Assembly (NCBI RefSeq): GCF_011516945.1
Contig: NZ_WOTH01000002.1
Coordinates: 62,001 to 126,000 of the forward strand
Length of the DNA: 64,000 nucleotides
Source: Acetobacter estunensis
GTDB taxonomy: Bacteria; Pseudomonadota; Alphaproteobacteria; Acetobacterales; Acetobacteraceae
Reading direction: 5' to 3'
The first letter of the stretch is position 1. Each line of letters starts with the position of its first letter. Shown here piece by piece: positions 34,463 to 43,500 of the stretch. The position numbers and the translations under genes are program-made. The notes under the pieces were generated by a model that saw nothing but the letters and a program-made list of their open reading frames with translations, did not search any database and had not been told where the DNA came from.

Positions 34463-35563
34463 ATGAAGATCAACGGTGTGTCCTATCGTAGTGTCTGGGT
34501 CGATCCGAACGATCACCGCACAGTCTGCATCTTTGATCAGACTCGCCTGCCCTTTTCTCTCGATATCCTGCATCTGACCGAATGTGCTCAGGTGGCCCAT
34601 GCCATCACAAGCATGCAGGTCAGAGGCGCCCCCCTTATCGGTGCCGTTGCCGCCTATGGTCTGGCGCTTGCGCTGATGAAGGACGCCAGTGATGAGGCCA
34701 TGGAGCGGGATGCTGCGATGCTGGCTTCAACGCGCCCCACAGCGATAAATTTGCGCTGGGCTATTGAGCGTATGTTGAAATATTTGCGACCTGTCTCACC
34801 ACAGAAACGGGTCGAGGCTGCTTATAAGGAGGCGGCCCGCATCTGTGATGAGGATGTCGCCTGCAACGAGGCTATCGGTCGTCATGGCCTCGAACTGATC
34901 CGCAAGCTCGCGGCGGAGCGCACATCGGATCGACCGATCAATATCCTGACCCACTGCAATGCGGGCTGGATTGCGACCGTGGACTGGGGCACAGCGCTTG
35001 CCCCGATCTACATGGCGCATGATGAAGGACTGCCGGTGCATGTGTGGGTCGATGAAACGCGCCCCCGCAATCAGGGGGCGGGTCTCACGGCATGGGAACT
35101 GGGCAGCCACGGCGTTCCACACACCGTCATTGTGGACAATGCCGGTGGACATCTGATGCAGCATGGCAAGGTCGATATCGTGATCGTAGGCACGGACCGC
35201 GTGACCACACGCGGCGATGTTGCCAACAAGATCGGCACCTATCTCAAGGCGCTTGCCGCACATGACAACGAGGTGCCCTTCTGGGTGGCGCTTCCATCCA
35301 CCACCATCGACTGGCAGGTCGAGGATGGGCTGCACGACATTCCCATTGAGGAGCGTTCCGCTACCGAGGTCACGATGCTGACTGGACAAACCGCATCGGG
35401 TGCCATGGAGACCATTCGCATCACACCGCCCGCCAGTCCTGCCGCCAATCCGGCTTTCGACGTAACGCCCGCGCGCCTTGTAACCGGTCTGATCACCGAG
35501 CGTGGACGGTGTAAGGCAACTGCTGAGGGTCTTCTCTCTCTGTTTCCCGAACGACAGGCATGA
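34463..35563 (+). CDS. mtnA: S-methyl-5-thioribose-1-phosphate isomerase
   Basis: A 366-residue enzyme of the methionine salvage pathway, converting methylthioribose-1-phosphate to methylthioribulose-1-phosphate. The eIF2B-alpha-like fold shows SMQVRGAPLIGAVAAYGLAL, the catalytic Cys in THCNAGW and the catalytic Asp in VIVGTDRVT. I chose ATG 34463 (MKINGVSYRS), the normal family start. No other mtn genes are in the window. Confidence 0.93.
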   Translation: MKINGVSYRSVWVDPNDHRTVCIFDQTRLPFSLDILHLTECAQVAHAITSMQVRGAPLIGAVAAYGLALALMKDASDEAMERDAAMLASTRPTAINLRWAIERMLKYLRPVSPQKRVEAAYKEAARICDEDVACNEAIGRHGLELIRKLAAERTSDRPINILTHCNAGWIATVDWGTALAPIYMAHDEGLPVHVWVDETRPRNQGAGLTAWELGSHGVPHTVIVDNAGGHLMQHGKVDIVIVGTDRVTTRGDVANKIGTYLKALAAHDNEVPFWVALPSTTIDWQVEDGLHDIPIEERSATEVTMLTGQTASGAMETIRITPPASPAANPAFDVTPARLVTGLITERGRCKATAEGLLSLFPERQA

Positions 35564-35571
35564 CCACGAGA

Positions 35572-35611
35572 TGCCTTTTCATTGCCTGAAAAGGTTGACA
35601 GAAAAGGCAAT
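35572..35611 (+). repeat. Overlapping alternative stems after mtnA
   Basis: TGCCTTTTC (35572-35580) can pair with GAAAAGG (35588-35594) or, more fully, with GAAAAGGCA (35601-35609); ATTGCC (35581-35586) can pair with GGCAAT (35606-35611). The pairings are mutually exclusive. It may be the mtnA terminator or a leader element of the DUF2272 gene 83 bases further on; a TTGACA hexamer is inside it. Confidence 0.35.
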
Positions 35612-35693
35612 TCTGACGGCATGATCCGTTCGTTTACCAAAACGGCACCACGTGCCTGAGAATTCGGGGACCGGGCAAAAATCCGGCATTGAG

Positions 35694-36602
35694 ATGAGCA
35701 AGATCGTGTCCTGCCGCGCCACAGCCCTTCTTCTGGCGCTTGGGGTGGCTGCCTGTGCCCCGCAGTCTGGCGTGAGTCCGACACCGGCGAGCACTCCCGT
35801 CGCCCAGTATCGTACTGGCGAGGGGATCGCGGGATACGATCCGCATGTGCCGGATTTTGCCACGCGCAACTTCACGCCCTTCAATCGACAGGATGTTGCC
35901 GCCATCGCCATGCGCGAGTGGCGCCTCTTCGGCATGCCGGTCGATGACGACGATCCGGAACTGCGCCCCGAACCCACAGTCGCCAGCGTCAAGCCGGAAC
36001 GCGCGCCGGGATTGTGGCAGCGTGTGGGAGAATACTGGTGGATCGGCCAGGATCCGCAGGAGACGGAATCCTCATGGAGCGGCAAATATGATGCCGATGG
36101 CCGCCTTTTCAATTTCGTGCATGACGGACGTTACGCTTGGTCTGCCGCATTTATTTCCTATGTGATGCGGGTGGCGGGCGCGAATGGACGTTTCCCCTAT
36201 TCTCCCAATCACTCCACCTACATCAACGCCGCAGCCTCCGGGCAGTCGAGCGGCCTTCGGGCGCATGACCCGGGGCAATACATTCCGAAACTGGGCGACC
36301 TCATCTGCACCGGTCGTGGCGGGAGTAAATCGGTACGCTTTTCTAACCTGCCCACGACCTACGGCTTTCCGGCACACTGCGGAATTGTCGTGGCCACAGG
36401 CCAGAATGGACAGCCATTTGGCCATCAGTTGAGCATCATTGGTGGCAACATCGACGATGCCGTTACGCTCACGCATGTGCCCACGGACACCAATGGCGCC
36501 ATCGCCTCGGCTGACGGTCACAGTTACGACTCACGTTATCCGTGGTGCGCCATTCTTGAAGTGCTCTACGATGCCGACGCCGAACCGGACGCCGGCCTGT
36601 AA
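35694..36602 (+). CDS. DUF2272 domain lipoprotein
   Basis: A 302-residue lipoprotein: short signal with lipobox VAAC at about residue 21, then a DUF2272 domain covering about residues 60-295, with the cysteine-peptidase-like or amidase-like region AWSAAFISYVMRVAG and the HCGIVV motif near residue 225. Family members may act on the cell wall, but no activity is established. Start ATG 35694; a GTG at 35652 would move the signal inward and is less likely. Confidence 0.8.
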   Translation: MSKIVSCRATALLLALGVAACAPQSGVSPTPASTPVAQYRTGEGIAGYDPHVPDFATRNFTPFNRQDVAAIAMREWRLFGMPVDDDDPELRPEPTVASVKPERAPGLWQRVGEYWWIGQDPQETESSWSGKYDADGRLFNFVHDGRYAWSAAFISYVMRVAGANGRFPYSPNHSTYINAAASGQSSGLRAHDPGQYIPKLGDLICTGRGGSKSVRFSNLPTTYGFPAHCGIVVATGQNGQPFGHQLSIIGGNIDDAVTLTHVPTDTNGAIASADGHSYDSRYPWCAILEVLYDADAEPDAGL

Positions 36603-36624
36603 AAAAGCAGTCGGGCGGCAGATG

Positions 36625-37032
36625 TCAGCTCTGCCGCCATGGAAGATTGTCTTTTTTCCATCCAGCGACGCTGCCACGATGCCCCTCTCCATTGAGCGGG
36701 CCTTCGAAGCCGTCCGCGACATTGAAAACCGTTTCAAAGCCACTCTGTAGCGCCATCATCGCAGCGGAACGGCTCCGGGCGCCGGAACGGCAGATGAAAT
36801 GAAGCGGCTGAGACCCATCGAGACCGACGAGCCGTAGTTCTTCAATGAAGCGCTCGTTAATCAGACCGCCGGGCAGTTGCCAACTGATGGTATGAATATT
36901 GCGCCCCAGCACCGAGAGATCGGGGAGCCCGACGAAATGCCATTCGGCTGGCGTGCGGACGTCAATAAGCTGGGCTGTCGGGTCGGCTTCCATCATTTCC
37001 CAGACCGCGCGCGGCTGTATATCTCTGATCAT
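36625..37032 (-). CDS. Rhodanese-like sulfurtransferase
   Basis: A 135-residue single-domain rhodanese. IDVRTPAEW occupies the family's N-terminal motif and CRSGARS carries the active-site cysteine loop at about residue 82. Cytosolic, transfers or carries persulfide sulfur. Convergent with the DUF2272 gene and divergent from cysK, which begins 136 bases away. Confidence 0.92.
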   Translation of the reverse strand: MIRDIQPRAVWEMMEADPTAQLIDVRTPAEWHFVGLPDLSVLGRNIHTISWQLPGGLINERFIEELRLVGLDGSQPLHFICRSGARSRSAAMMALQSGFETVFNVADGFEGPLNGEGHRGSVAGWKKDNLPWRQS

Positions 37033-37168
37033 TTTCCGCCAACTCCTTTTTTATCCGGACAGTACGGCTACATCTTCGAGGTTTGGATTTCGTGAAGTAT
37101 GAAAGCCGATTGCACGCATGAGCAACACGCGCTAGCCCAAATCACATCAGGATGAAAGGCAGGACACA

Positions 37169-38215
37169 ATGACTTCCACTCCGAGTTCCCGCACCCTTTA
37201 CGGCTGGACGACCTGCTCGGCCGATATGGCGGGCGCGATTGGCGGCACGCCTCTGATCCGCCTTGCCCGCGCCTCGGACGCGACCGGGTGTGAGATATTC
37301 GGGAAGGCGGAATTCATGAACCCCGGCGGTTCCGTCAAGGATCGCGCTGCACTCGCCATTATTCTGGATGCTGAAAAACGCGGCCTTCTCAAGCCCGGCG
37401 GCACGCTTGTGGAAGGCACGGCAGGCAATACGGGTATCGGCCTGACCCTTGTCGCCAACGCGCGGGGCTACAAAAGCGTCATCGTCATGCCGGAGACGCA
37501 AAGTCAGGAGAAGATCGATTTCCTGCGTATGATCGGCGCCGATCTGCGTCTGGTTCCCGCCAAGCCGTATCGTGATCCCGGCAACTACGTGCACGTTTCA
37601 CGTCGTCTGGCGGAAGAGAATGGCTATGTCTGGGCCAACCAGTTCGACAATCTCGCCAATCGTGAGGGCCATCGCCACAGCACCGCTCCTGAAATCTGGG
37701 AGCAGATGGAGGGACGGCTGGATGCTTTTACCTGCGCCTGCGGAACAGGAGGCACGCTTGCGGGCGTTGCGTTCGGTCTTGAGGACAGCGCTCGCGCCGC
37801 CGGAACGGAACGTCCCAAAATCGTGCTGGCCGATCCTGAAGGCTCGGGTCTGTATGGATGGGTGAAGTCCAACGACCTGTCGATCAGCGGATCCTCCATC
37901 ACGGAAGGCATCGGCCAATCCCGGATCACGGCCAATCTGGAAGGTGCGCCGATCGATGATGCAGAGCGTATTCCCGATCCCGAAGCGCTGGAACAGATCT
38001 ACAGCCTGTTGATCCATGAAGGCCTGTCTGTGGGTGGCTCCTCGGGAATCAATGTGGCATCGGCTATCCGTGTGGCGCGCAATCTGGGGCCGGGCCATCG
38101 GGTCGTGACCATTCTGTGCGATGGTGGAGCACGCTATCAATCCAAGCTGTTCAATCCGGATTTCCTGCGCTCGAAAGATCTTCCCGTCCCGTTCTGGCTT
38201 GATAAGAAATCTTAA
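37169..38215 (+). CDS. cysK: Cysteine synthase A
   Basis: A 348-residue PLP enzyme that makes cysteine from O-acetylserine and sulfide. The cofactor lysine is in NPGGSVKDRAA (about residue 53), the substrate loop is EGTAGNTGIGL and the phosphate loop is CGTGGTLAG. It is about 30 residues longer than E. coli CysK, with a C-terminal tail ending FWLDKKS. It supplies the step after cysHDNC, although on a separate transcript. Followed by two inverted-repeat structures. Confidence 0.93.
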   Translation: MTSTPSSRTLYGWTTCSADMAGAIGGTPLIRLARASDATGCEIFGKAEFMNPGGSVKDRAALAIILDAEKRGLLKPGGTLVEGTAGNTGIGLTLVANARGYKSVIVMPETQSQEKIDFLRMIGADLRLVPAKPYRDPGNYVHVSRRLAEENGYVWANQFDNLANREGHRHSTAPEIWEQMEGRLDAFTCACGTGGTLAGVAFGLEDSARAAGTERPKIVLADPEGSGLYGWVKSNDLSISGSSITEGIGQSRITANLEGAPIDDAERIPDPEALEQIYSLLIHEGLSVGGSSGINVASAIRVARNLGPGHRVVTILCDGGARYQSKLFNPDFLRSKDLPVPFWLDKKS

Positions 38216-38218
38216 ATA

Positions 38219-38273
38219 AACCTCATAACTCGCTGTTTCTAAAATTCTTTTTTAGAAAATAAATTGTGAGGTT
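38219..38273. repeat. Nested AT-rich inverted repeats after cysK
   Basis: Outer arms AACCTCA (38219-38225) and TGAGGTT (38267-38273) enclose perfect 9-bp inner arms TTTCTAAAA (38236-38244) and TTTTAGAAA (38250-38258) around a TTCTT loop. It begins four bases after the cysK stop and directly precedes a strong GC-rich terminator. Confidence 0.55.
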
Positions 38274-38276
38274 AAT

Positions 38277-38322
38277 AGAAGAAAGGCCTAGCGCACTCCA
38301 CAGCGCGCCGGGCCTTTCTTCT
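38277..38322. terminator. Strong bidirectional terminator between cysK and serC
   Basis: Perfect 12-bp arms AGAAGAAAGGCC (38277-38288) and GGCCTTTCTTCT (38311-38322), with an extra GCGC/GCGC pair inside. The pyrimidine-rich side on each strand gives a T-rich tail, so it can stop both cysK and the convergent serC. Confidence 0.8.
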
Positions 38323-38339
38323 GCGTTACCGCTCTGATG

Positions 38340-39530
38340 TCAGGCGCCGTATTCGCTTCTGACCTGCGCCTCAGCCCAGTCCAACCACGGCAGAAGCGCT
38401 TCAACATCAGCCGTCTCGACAGTAGCGCCTCCCCAGATACGAAGTCCGGCTGGCGCATCCCGATAGCTGGCGATGTCGTATGCCACGGCTTCATCGTGAA
38501 GCAGTGAGGCCATTTTCTTCGCGGCCTTTGTCTGGCTCTCAGCGTCGAGCGCCTTGAACCAAGGCGCTACGATCCGCAGACAGATCGCTGTATTCGAGCG
38601 AAGTGCGGGATCACGGGCAAGAAACTCTGCCCACTCGGACTTCGCTTCCCATGCCTCGACAACCGCCAGATTGGCACGACTACGGGCAATCAGCCCCTTC
38701 AATCCGCCAACACTTTCGGCCCAGCGCAGACCATCCAGAGCGTCCTCGACGCACAGCATCGAGGGGGTATTGATCGTATCACCGCGGAAAATGCTTTCAT
38801 TCAGCTTTCCCTTGGAGGTCAGGCGAAAGACTTTTGGCAGCGGACGCGGCGCTGGCCCGGCTTCCAGTCGCGCAACAGCACGTGGCGACAGCGCCAGCAT
38901 ACCGTGCGCCGCCTCTCCGCCGAGCACCTTCTGCCATGACCACGTCACGACATCGAGCTTCTCCCAAGGGAGTTCCATCGCAAACGCGGCGGACGTCGCA
39001 TCGCAGATGATCAACCCATCATGCTCAGAGGGAATAGCCGCCGTATCGGGCAGTTTCACGCCTGATGTCGTGCCGTTCCATGCCAGAACCACATCGCGGG
39101 ACCAATCCACGACCTGAAGGTCGGGCAGTTCGCCATAATCGGCCTTGAGAACACGCGCATCCAGACCAAGTTGGGCGGTGATATCGTTGGCCCATGTCGC
39201 GGAAAAACTCTCGAACGCCAACACATCCACGGGACGCGTGCCAAGCAGTGACCACAATACCATCTCGACTGCGCCGGTGTCGGAGCCTGGCACGATCCCG
39301 AGCCGCCAGCCTTCGGGCAGACCGAGGATGGCAGCGGAACGCTCAATCACTTCGCCGAGTTTGGCGCGTCCCTCGGATGACCGGTGAGAACGTCCCAACA
39401 GCGCTCCGGACAGCGCTTCGAGTGACCAACCTGGCCGCTTCGCGCATGGGCCAGACGAAAAATCGGGATTGGCGGGACGTGTCTGCGGCTTGCTCACGCG
39501 CGAAGGCGCGACGTCTGCATTGAGGGTCAT
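38340..39530 (-). CDS. serC: Phosphoserine aminotransferase
   Basis: A 396-residue PLP enzyme of serine biosynthesis, 3-phosphohydroxypyruvate to phosphoserine. [15 protein letters not shown] at about residue 21 and the PLP-lysine in [12 protein letters not shown] mark the alphaproteobacterial/archaeal-type SerC. The start ATG 39530 has CGGAAG a few bases upstream and lies only 16 bases after the 3' end of a tRNA-Leu gene, leaving no room for a separate promoter. serA is not adjacent in this window. Confidence 0.93.
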   Translation of the reverse strand: MTLNADVAPSRVSKPQTRPANPDFSSGPCAKRPGWSLEALSGALLGRSHRSSEGRAKLGEVIERSAAILGLPEGWRLGIVPGSDTGAVEMVLWSLLGTRPVDVLAFESFSATWANDITAQLGLDARVLKADYGELPDLQVVDWSRDVVLAWNGTTSGVKLPDTAAIPSEHDGLIICDATSAAFAMELPWEKLDVVTWSWQKVLGGEAAHGMLALSPRAVARLEAGPAPRPLPKVFRLTSKGKLNESIFRGDTINTPSMLCVEDALDGLRWAESVGGLKGLIARSRANLAVVEAWEAKSEWAEFLARDPALRSNTAICLRIVAPWFKALDAESQTKAAKKMASLLHDEAVAYDIASYRDAPAGLRIWGGATVETADVEALLPWLDWAEAQVRSEYGA

Positions 39531-39546
39531 CTGTCTTCCGGAATAC

Positions 39547-39630
39547 TGGTGCGAGAGGGGGGATTCGAACCCCCATGCCTTGCGGCGGTCGATTTTGAGT
39601 CGACTACGTCTACCGTTCCGTCACTCTCGC
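39547..39630 (-). tRNA. tRNA-Leu (CAA)
   Basis: Reverse strand gives an 84-nt type II tRNA with encoded CCA: acceptor GCGAGAG/CTCTCGC, anticodon stem GTCGA/TCGAC with loop CTCAAAA (anticodon CAA), a long variable arm, and T arm GGGGG-TTCGAAT-CCCCC. Located 54 bases after grxB and 16 bases before serC on the same strand. Confidence 0.96.
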
Positions 39631-39684
39631 GACTGTCGCTCTCCTACCAGCATCTGCGGCCTTGGGAAAGATGCGAAGATACGC

Positions 39685-40332
39685 TCATGCAGCCTGTGCA
39701 TCCATCAAAGGAACATTGGACAGACCTGACATCGTCTGGCGATAGGTTTCCACCTCTGGGGGATATACCACACCCGCAATGATCGAGAGACTGTGTAGGG
39801 CGGCGAATAGATGGATGTCGTCCGTGGACAAGATGCCGTTCACGGCACTCGGTGAACGAATGAGCGACACCAATGAAGGCAGCCGGTTGTTCAGTTCCGC
39901 CAGTTGTTCGGTGCCGGATTCGAGATAAGGCGCGAACATGCCGGTCGAAGCTTCCTTCTTGCGCACGAAATACGCTCGCGCACCGGTCGTCTCAAACTCC
40001 GGAAACGGTGCACAGGCCACGCGCGGCAACATCAGCCGATAAAGCGGGCCGCTGACGGAGGAGATCCATGCCGCGATTGCCGGATTGGTTTCACCCGTTA
40101 GTACGGGCTCTCCCATCGCGTCGACATGCGCCACGATGTCCATGCTTTCGCCCATGAACCGCCCATCTTCCTCAAGGATCGGCAGCAATTTCCGGCCGAT
40201 CATTCGGATCGGGTCCGCTTCATTGTCATTGAGCAGCCAGACAAGCTCCACGGGCACACCCTTGAGCCCAAAGATCATCCGCGCTTTCACGCAGAAAGGG
40301 CAGTGTTCATAAATGTAGAGTCTGCGTGTCAT
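39685..40332 (-). CDS. grxB: Glutaredoxin 2
   Basis: A 215-residue GST-fold glutaredoxin: active site CPFC at residues 11-14 and MGESMDIVAHVD in the N-terminal domain, followed by a helical domain containing the Grx2 C-terminal sequence LFAALHSLSIIAGV. Cytosolic disulfide reductant using glutathione. It begins 12 bases after argC ends, so the two are co-transcribed. Confidence 0.92.
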   Translation of the reverse strand: MTRRLYIYEHCPFCVKARMIFGLKGVPVELVWLLNDNEADPIRMIGRKLLPILEEDGRFMGESMDIVAHVDAMGEPVLTGETNPAIAAWISSVSGPLYRLMLPRVACAPFPEFETTGARAYFVRKKEASTGMFAPYLESGTEQLAELNNRLPSLVSLIRSPSAVNGILSTDDIHLFAALHSLSIIAGVVYPPEVETYRQTMSGLSNVPLMDAQAA

Positions 40333-40344
40333 CGTTGGCTTTCC

Positions 40345-41274
40345 TCAGGCAGGCGAAACACCGAGCATCAGGGCAATATTCTGGATGGCTGCCCCCGATG
40401 CGCCTTTGCCCAGATTATCCAGCCGCGCCGTGAGCACGACATGCGTGTTCGCTTCGTCCGCATGCACGCGCAGTTCCATATCATCCGAACCCACCAGAGC
40501 ATCCGCCACCAATGTGTTCTCCGCTTTACAGACACGCACGAAGGAAGACGTGACGTAACGCTCTTCCAGAGCGCGGCGCAGATCGGCGGCCGTAGTGCCT
40601 TTGACGAGCAGATCCATGTGAACGGGAATCGATACGATCATGCCGCGCGGGAAATGCCCCACCGATGGCACGAAGATTGGCCGTTTCTCCAGAAGGGCGT
40701 GCTGCCGGATCTCGGGAAGATGCTTATGCGCCAGTCCCAGGCCATAGAGCATGAACGCCGGACCGCCTTCTTTCTCCTGTGTCTCGATCATGGTCCGGCC
40801 CCCGCCCGTGTAGCCACTGACTGCGTTGATCGTGACCGGGAAGTCCGGCTTCATCAGGCCCGCGTCGATGAGCGGCCGCAGGAGCGCTATGGCCCCCGTG
40901 GGGTAGCAGCCCGGATTCGCCACACGGCTGGCCTGACGGATGGCCTCGGGCTGATCCTCGGACAGTTCGGGAAAGCCATAAACCCAGCCCGGCGCCGTGC
41001 GGAAGGCCGTGCTGGCATCGAGGATTTTCGGCGTGCGCTGCCCCGAGGCCGCCAACCCCTCCACCATTTCCACGGCTTCTTTCGATGCGGCATCGGGCAG
41101 ACACAGGACCACCAGATCGGCTGCCGCCATCGCCTCGGCGCGCGCTTGTGTCTCCTTACGACGGGCGGGATCGATCGAATGGATGCGCACCGGCAAAGCC
41201 CGCAGACGTTCCCGAATGCCCAACCCCGTAGTGCCTGCCTCTCCATCGATGAAAACGACCGGTTCCGCACTCAT
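40345..41274 (-). CDS. argC: N-acetyl-gamma-glutamyl-phosphate reductase
   Basis: A 309-residue NADP-dependent enzyme of arginine biosynthesis. FIDGEAGTTGLGIRERL is the nucleotide-binding N-terminus of the shorter (type 2) AGPR subfamily, and NPGCYPTG carries the catalytic cysteine at about residue 119. Start ATG 41274. First gene of the co-directional run argC-grxB-tRNA-Leu-serC. Confidence 0.94.
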   Translation of the reverse strand: MSAEPVVFIDGEAGTTGLGIRERLRALPVRIHSIDPARRKETQARAEAMAAADLVVLCLPDAASKEAVEMVEGLAASGQRTPKILDASTAFRTAPGWVYGFPELSEDQPEAIRQASRVANPGCYPTGAIALLRPLIDAGLMKPDFPVTINAVSGYTGGGRTMIETQEKEGGPAFMLYGLGLAHKHLPEIRQHALLEKRPIFVPSVGHFPRGMIVSIPVHMDLLVKGTTAADLRRALEERYVTSSFVRVCKAENTLVADALVGSDDMELRVHADEANTHVVLTARLDNLGKGASGAAIQNIALMLGVSPA

Positions 41275-41476
41275 TATTCGCTCTCCCGCTGCGAGCTCTG
41301 TCCTATAGCCTTCGTATCGTTTTGCGACGAGTCCGTGTTTTTCATCCAGAAAAAGATGTAAAAATCACAATAAGACCTGTTCCGAGCACACAGAATCGTG
41401 TTCATCTGCAAAGATTCGGCGCATCTCTGCTCTGTCTGGTCAAGTGCTCACGTTTGACCTAGGCTCTGTGCTGCCT

Positions 41477-42652
41477 ATGACGGATCAACGCCCCTCCCAG
41501 CCCGCCACACAGACTGGCCAGCCGCACGACCGCCCTCAATGGAACATCGCGTCCTCGGGAGAGACGGCGACCCTTCGCCTTTCCGGTCAATGGACAGTCG
41601 ATGACGGCGTGCCGCTCGAACTGCCTGCCGATGCTCTGACAAAAGCCGCTCATGGCGCCTCTCATCTCAGCATCGACACGTCGGGGCTGGGACAATGGGA
41701 TTCCTCACTGGTTTCGTTTCTATGGAATGCCCGGCAGAGCACTGAAAAAGCAGGACTGACCTTCGACACCGCACAACTGCCCGACGGTGTCCAGCGACTG
41801 ATCGCCCTTCTCCCGCCCGCTCCTCAGCCGCCCGCCACTCCCCACGCGCATGTTCCCAATCCGTTTCAGGACGCGGGCGCCTTCACCATCGCCTCCCTTG
41901 AGGAAGTCGGAGCCGTCACTCTGCTGGGTGTCGACACGGCGAAAGGGTCGGCCAAGGCCCTGAGTGGCCATGGCGGCATGCGCTTGCGTGACCTGCTGAC
42001 CAATATCTCGGACGCGGGCCCTTCGGCCCTGCTGATTGTCCTTGTGGTCAATTTCCTCGTGGGGGCAATTCTGGCCTTCGTAGGTGCCGTCCAGCTCCAG
42101 AAATTTTCGGCCGATATTTATGTCGCCAATCTTGTAGGCATTGCCTGCGTGCGAGAACTGGCCGCCGTCATGACCGCCATCATCATGGCGGGTCGTACAG
42201 GTGGAGCTTATGCCGCTCGTATCGCGACCATGCTGGGCAATGAGGAAATCGATGCCCTTCAGGTCTTTGGCATCCCCATCTCGAGCTACATCCTGCTGCC
42301 GTCCGTGTTGGCACTGATGCTGATGATGCCGCTTCTCTATCTGTATGGTTGTCTGGCCAGCATTCTCGGTGGCTATACCGTCGCGGTGGTCATGCTCCCC
42401 GACATTACCGGCACGGGCTACCTGCACCAGACTTGGGATGCGGTCGATCTCCACCAGTTTGAGTTCGGTTTCATCAAGTCCATCGTGTTTGCGACCATGA
42501 TCGGTCTCACGTCATGTCGCATCGGTCTGAAGGCCGGACGCAGTGCCGCAGATGTTGGAACAGCGGCGACAAGCGCCGTCGTGGTGGGCATCGTGGGTGT
42601 GATCGCGCTTGATGCTGTATTCGCGGTGATCGCCGACGTGATTGGCATATGA
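41477..42652 (+). CDS. mlaE: STAS-MlaE fusion permease (MCE operon 2)
   Basis: A 391-residue protein. Residues about 25-120 form a STAS/MlaB-like domain (LSIDTSGLGQWDSSLVSFLW), joined by a Pro-rich linker to an MlaE permease (about 150-390) with the core CVRELAAVMTAIIMAGRTGG and MLGNEEIDALQVFGI. In E. coli the STAS subunit MlaB is separate and regulates the ATPase MlaF, so this fusion combines both. I use the ATG at 41477; GTG 41468 and 41444 are possible. Overlaps mlaF by 4 bases. Confidence 0.9.
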   Translation: MTDQRPSQPATQTGQPHDRPQWNIASSGETATLRLSGQWTVDDGVPLELPADALTKAAHGASHLSIDTSGLGQWDSSLVSFLWNARQSTEKAGLTFDTAQLPDGVQRLIALLPPAPQPPATPHAHVPNPFQDAGAFTIASLEEVGAVTLLGVDTAKGSAKALSGHGGMRLRDLLTNISDAGPSALLIVLVVNFLVGAILAFVGAVQLQKFSADIYVANLVGIACVRELAAVMTAIIMAGRTGGAYAARIATMLGNEEIDALQVFGIPISSYILLPSVLALMLMMPLLYLYGCLASILGGYTVAVVMLPDITGTGYLHQTWDAVDLHQFEFGFIKSIVFATMIGLTSCRIGLKAGRSAADVGTAATSAVVVGIVGVIALDAVFAVIADVIGI

Positions 42653-43500
42653 TGAACCCGTCAGCCTCCTCCCTTCCCGCTCCTTCGGATCGTACCCGTG
42701 GAGATGTCCTGCTTTCTCTGCGGGATGTGACCATCGGCTATGGAAAGAAGGTCATCCAGAAAAACATTTCCATGGATGTGAAGCGCGGCTCGATCTTCGC
42801 CATCATGGGTGGCTCGGGATGTGGCAAAAGCACGCTTCTTCGGGCCATGATCGGACTTCTGCGCCCCCAAAGCGGAACCTATACCGTCGATGGCGATGAA
42901 TACTGGACAGGTCCGGATAGCCACCGCACAGCGCTGAATCGCCGGTTCGGCGTGTTGTTCCAGAGCGGCGCGTTATGGAGTTCCATGACGGTGGGCGACA
43001 ATGTGGCGCTCCCGCTGGAAATGTTCACGCGGCTTGATGATGAGATGATCCGCCGACTGGTGGAGTTGAAGCTGGGTCTCGTCGGCATGTCCCATGCCAT
43101 TGACCTCATGCCGTCCGAAATTTCCGGCGGCATGAAAAAGCGCGCGGGCCTCGCACGCGCCATGGCTCTCGATCCGGACGTGCTGTTCTTCGATGAGCCG
43201 TCCGCCGGCCTTGACCCCATCACTTCGGCACGACTGGACGATCTGATCCTGACTCTGCGCGATGGACTGGGCGCTACGATCGTCATCGTAAGTCATGAAC
43301 TGCCCAGTCTCTTCACCATTGCCGATGACGGCATCTTCCTCGATGCCGAGACGCACACCCCTATTGCTCACGGCTCTCCTCGCGATCTGCGCGATCACAG
43401 TACCAACCCCATGGTCCATGCCTTCATGCACCGTGAGGCCAGTACGGACGCGCCCCCCGCCGAGCCAGCCACGAAAGGCACGAATTCCAATGGCCACTGA
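42649..43500 (+). CDS. mlaF: MlaF-like ABC transporter ATPase, intact (MCE operon 2)
   Basis: A 283-residue cytosolic ATPase with every catalytic motif: Walker A MGGSGCGKSTLL (about 53-64), signature SEISGGMKKRAGLARA, Walker B DVLFFDEPSAGLDP, and switch histidine in VIVSHEL. It energises lipid movement by the MlaE/MlaD complex. It is the reference for judging the degenerate ATPase-like protein at 24.5-25.2 kb. Coupled to mlaE by ATGA overlap and to mlaD by an 11-base overlap. Confidence 0.95.
   Translation: MMNPSASSLPAPSDRTRGDVLLSLRDVTIGYGKKVIQKNISMDVKRGSIFAIMGGSGCGKSTLLRAMIGLLRPQSGTYTVDGDEYWTGPDSHRTALNRRFGVLFQSGALWSSMTVGDNVALPLEMFTRLDDEMIRRLVELKLGLVGMSHAIDLMPSEISGGMKKRAGLARAMALDPDVLFFDEPSAGLDPITSARLDDLILTLRDGLGATIVIVSHELPSLFTIADDGIFLDAETHTPIAHGSPRDLRDHSTNPMVHAFMHREASTDAPPAEPATKGTNSNGH

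Noticed and set aside
40126-41361. Open frame of about 411 codons antisense to grxB/argC
   Set aside because: Covers two genes with intact active sites (CPFC, NPGCYPTG); the antisense frame has no recognisable motif.
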